This document shows, piece after piece, positions 63,226 to 64,000 of a stretch of DNA of 64,000 nt (its first letter is position 1; each line of letters starts with the position of its first letter). The notes beneath the pieces are model-generated. The model worked only from the letters and a program-made list of their open reading frames with translations. It searched no databases and had not been told where the DNA came from. The translations under genes and the position numbers were made by a program. Origin of the DNA: Candidatus Bathyarchaeia archaeon (GTDB lineage: Archaea > Thermoproteota > Bathyarchaeia > Bathyarchaeales > Bathycorpusculaceae); contig CP166960.1 of the NCBI GenBank assembly GCA_041447175.1, forward strand, positions 2,669,034 to 2,733,033. Reading direction: 5' to 3'.

Positions 63226-64000
63226 ATGGGCGCAGTTCCACAAGCATACTATGATTTCATTATACAGTTTGCCCCATATCTTTACGTTATTCCACCTGAT
63301 GTTCCAGATCCCACGTATGGGCGAGGCGTTATGTCTGCTGCTTTCGCCATAAACTTCCTATCCCAAGCCTACACCTCAAGCCAATATTCAAGCAAACAAA
63401 CGGAAATCCGAAGCAAAATCGTGGAATTGGCCGATTGGACTCTGACCCAGCAATGTCTCAACCCAGCTAGAAAGGCTTATGGTGGATTTCAAAGCAGCGA
63501 AACCAGCACATACTACTACAGCGTTGACACTGGACGATGCATTCCTGCACTCTTAGACGCCTACCAAGTCACTTGCAACACAGCCTACTTGGACGCTGCC
63601 AAGCTTGCAGGCGGAATCTTCCTCAAAACAATGCAGGACACGCAAGCTTTCGGCGGCTTTGCCCGAGCCGTAACCATTGAAGATGCTTGGCTCCTGCAAC
63701 TGGACGTTGAATGCCTCTACTGCCTAATCGGTCTCAAAAACCTCTCAGACGTTGATGGCGAGAACGCCGGACTATACCAAAGCATTGCAGACAAAGCGGT
63801 TGGTTTCTTGAGGAGCGGGTTTGAGAATCTTTGGCTTTACTTTGAGCCTGCTGATGCCCGGTGGCATCGAGTTGGCTTGAGCGAGAACGAAGTTTATGAT
63901 GACTCGTTTAGCTTCGCGTTGCTTGGGCTTTTTACTTATGAGGGTTGGAGCGACACATGCAAAACCGTTTACGCCAACCTTCAAGGCATTAAGGCGCCTG
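63226..64000 (+). CDS. Alpha/alpha-toroid-like protein, cut by window edge
   Basis: At least 258 residues from ATG 63226, behind a TATA-like TTTATTTAAA (63202-63211) and GGAG. The sequence is helix-rich with repeated aromatic-Gly segments (ARKAYGGFQSSETSTYYYSV, TQAFGGFARAVTIEDAW-like, YFEPADARWHRVG). This pattern suggests an alpha/alpha-toroid fold as in glycan-active enzymes or epimerases. In a viral setting it may be a glycan-acting tail or host-contact protein. No signal peptide. Uncertain, because the C-terminus is missing. Confidence 0.55.
   Translation, partial: MGAVPQAYYDFIIQFAPYLYVIPPDVPDPTYGRGVMSAAFAINFLSQAYTSSQYSSKQTEIRSKIVELADWTLTQQCLNPARKAYGGFQSSETSTYYYSVDTGRCIPALLDAYQVTCNTAYLDAAKLAGGIFLKTMQDTQAFGGFARAVTIEDAWLLQLDVECLYCLIGLKNLSDVDGENAGLYQSIADKAVGFLRSGFENLWLYFEPADARWHRVGLSENEVYDDSFSFALLGLFTYEGWSDTCKTVYANLQGIKAP

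Overview
The window reads as archaeal chromosome. Evidence: Alba chromatin protein, transcript-cleavage factor TFS, archaeal-type release-factor homologue, CDP-alcohol phosphatidyltransferase, AT-rich TATA boxes 25 to 30 bases before starts, starts preceded by GAGGTG, and a tRNA-Ala without encoded CCA. Secreted Ser/Thr/Pro-stalked beta-propeller proteins, paired CobN-like chelatase subunits, an FrhB-CBS fusion and central metabolism genes make Thermoproteota, probably Bathyarchaeia, the best guess; this is inference, no marker phylogeny was possible.

Layout. 1-5.9 kb: citrate synthase (cut by the window edge), a secreted protein, ClpB, a flavodoxin-like protein. 6.2-16.8 kb: two paralogous CobN-type large chelatase subunits, each behind the same TATA plus operator architecture and each overlapping a small upstream ORF, with an isochorismatase-like hydrolase, a DUF3795-like protein and an Lrp-like regulator. 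17.1-21.0 kb: a secreted PQQ-type beta-propeller with a MacB/LolD-like ABC permease and ATPase. 21.1-24 kb: an APC permease and a divergent aRF1 paralogue. 24.0-26.9 kb: a small scarred region with a 3' tRNA fragment, VapBC, a Fic protein lacking the catalytic His, and a broken secreted protein. 27-30.5 kb: a second large beta-propeller and tRNA-Ala(UGC). An 83-89 nt structured element occurs twice, once after each beta-propeller locus. 30.5-46.9 kb: mostly housekeeping (adenosine-specific kinase family, Mrp ATPase, Alba, broken PAP2, FrhB-CBS, aconitase, NapH-like ferredoxin, CDP-alcohol transferase, glutamine synthetase, asparagine synthase, GNAT). 46.9-50.9 kb: an unidentified GC-rich candidate RNA, a soluble PAS histidine kinase, a stand-alone RAM protein, TFS and two tiny zinc proteins. 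About 51.2 kb to the right edge: a provirus of tailed-virus (HK97) type, with ParB-like protein, ABC-ATPase/GNAT, TerS, TerL, portal, prohead protease, decoration-type protein, major capsid protein, a connector-like gene and a possible tail/receptor protein, plus opposite-strand accessory genes.

How they work together. Citrate synthase and aconitase give the first half of the citrate cycle, feeding 2-oxoglutarate/glutamate to glutamine and asparagine synthesis. The CobN pair looks co-regulated and may serve tetrapyrrole metallation, although the usual small ATPase subunits are not in view. The viral block follows the canonical packaging-to-head order but carries several lesions (a shifted ABC-GNAT gene with an exact 55-bp duplication, and an interrupted capsid gene), so it is either decaying or locally mis-assembled. 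No integrase, tail tape measure or CRISPR array is visible.
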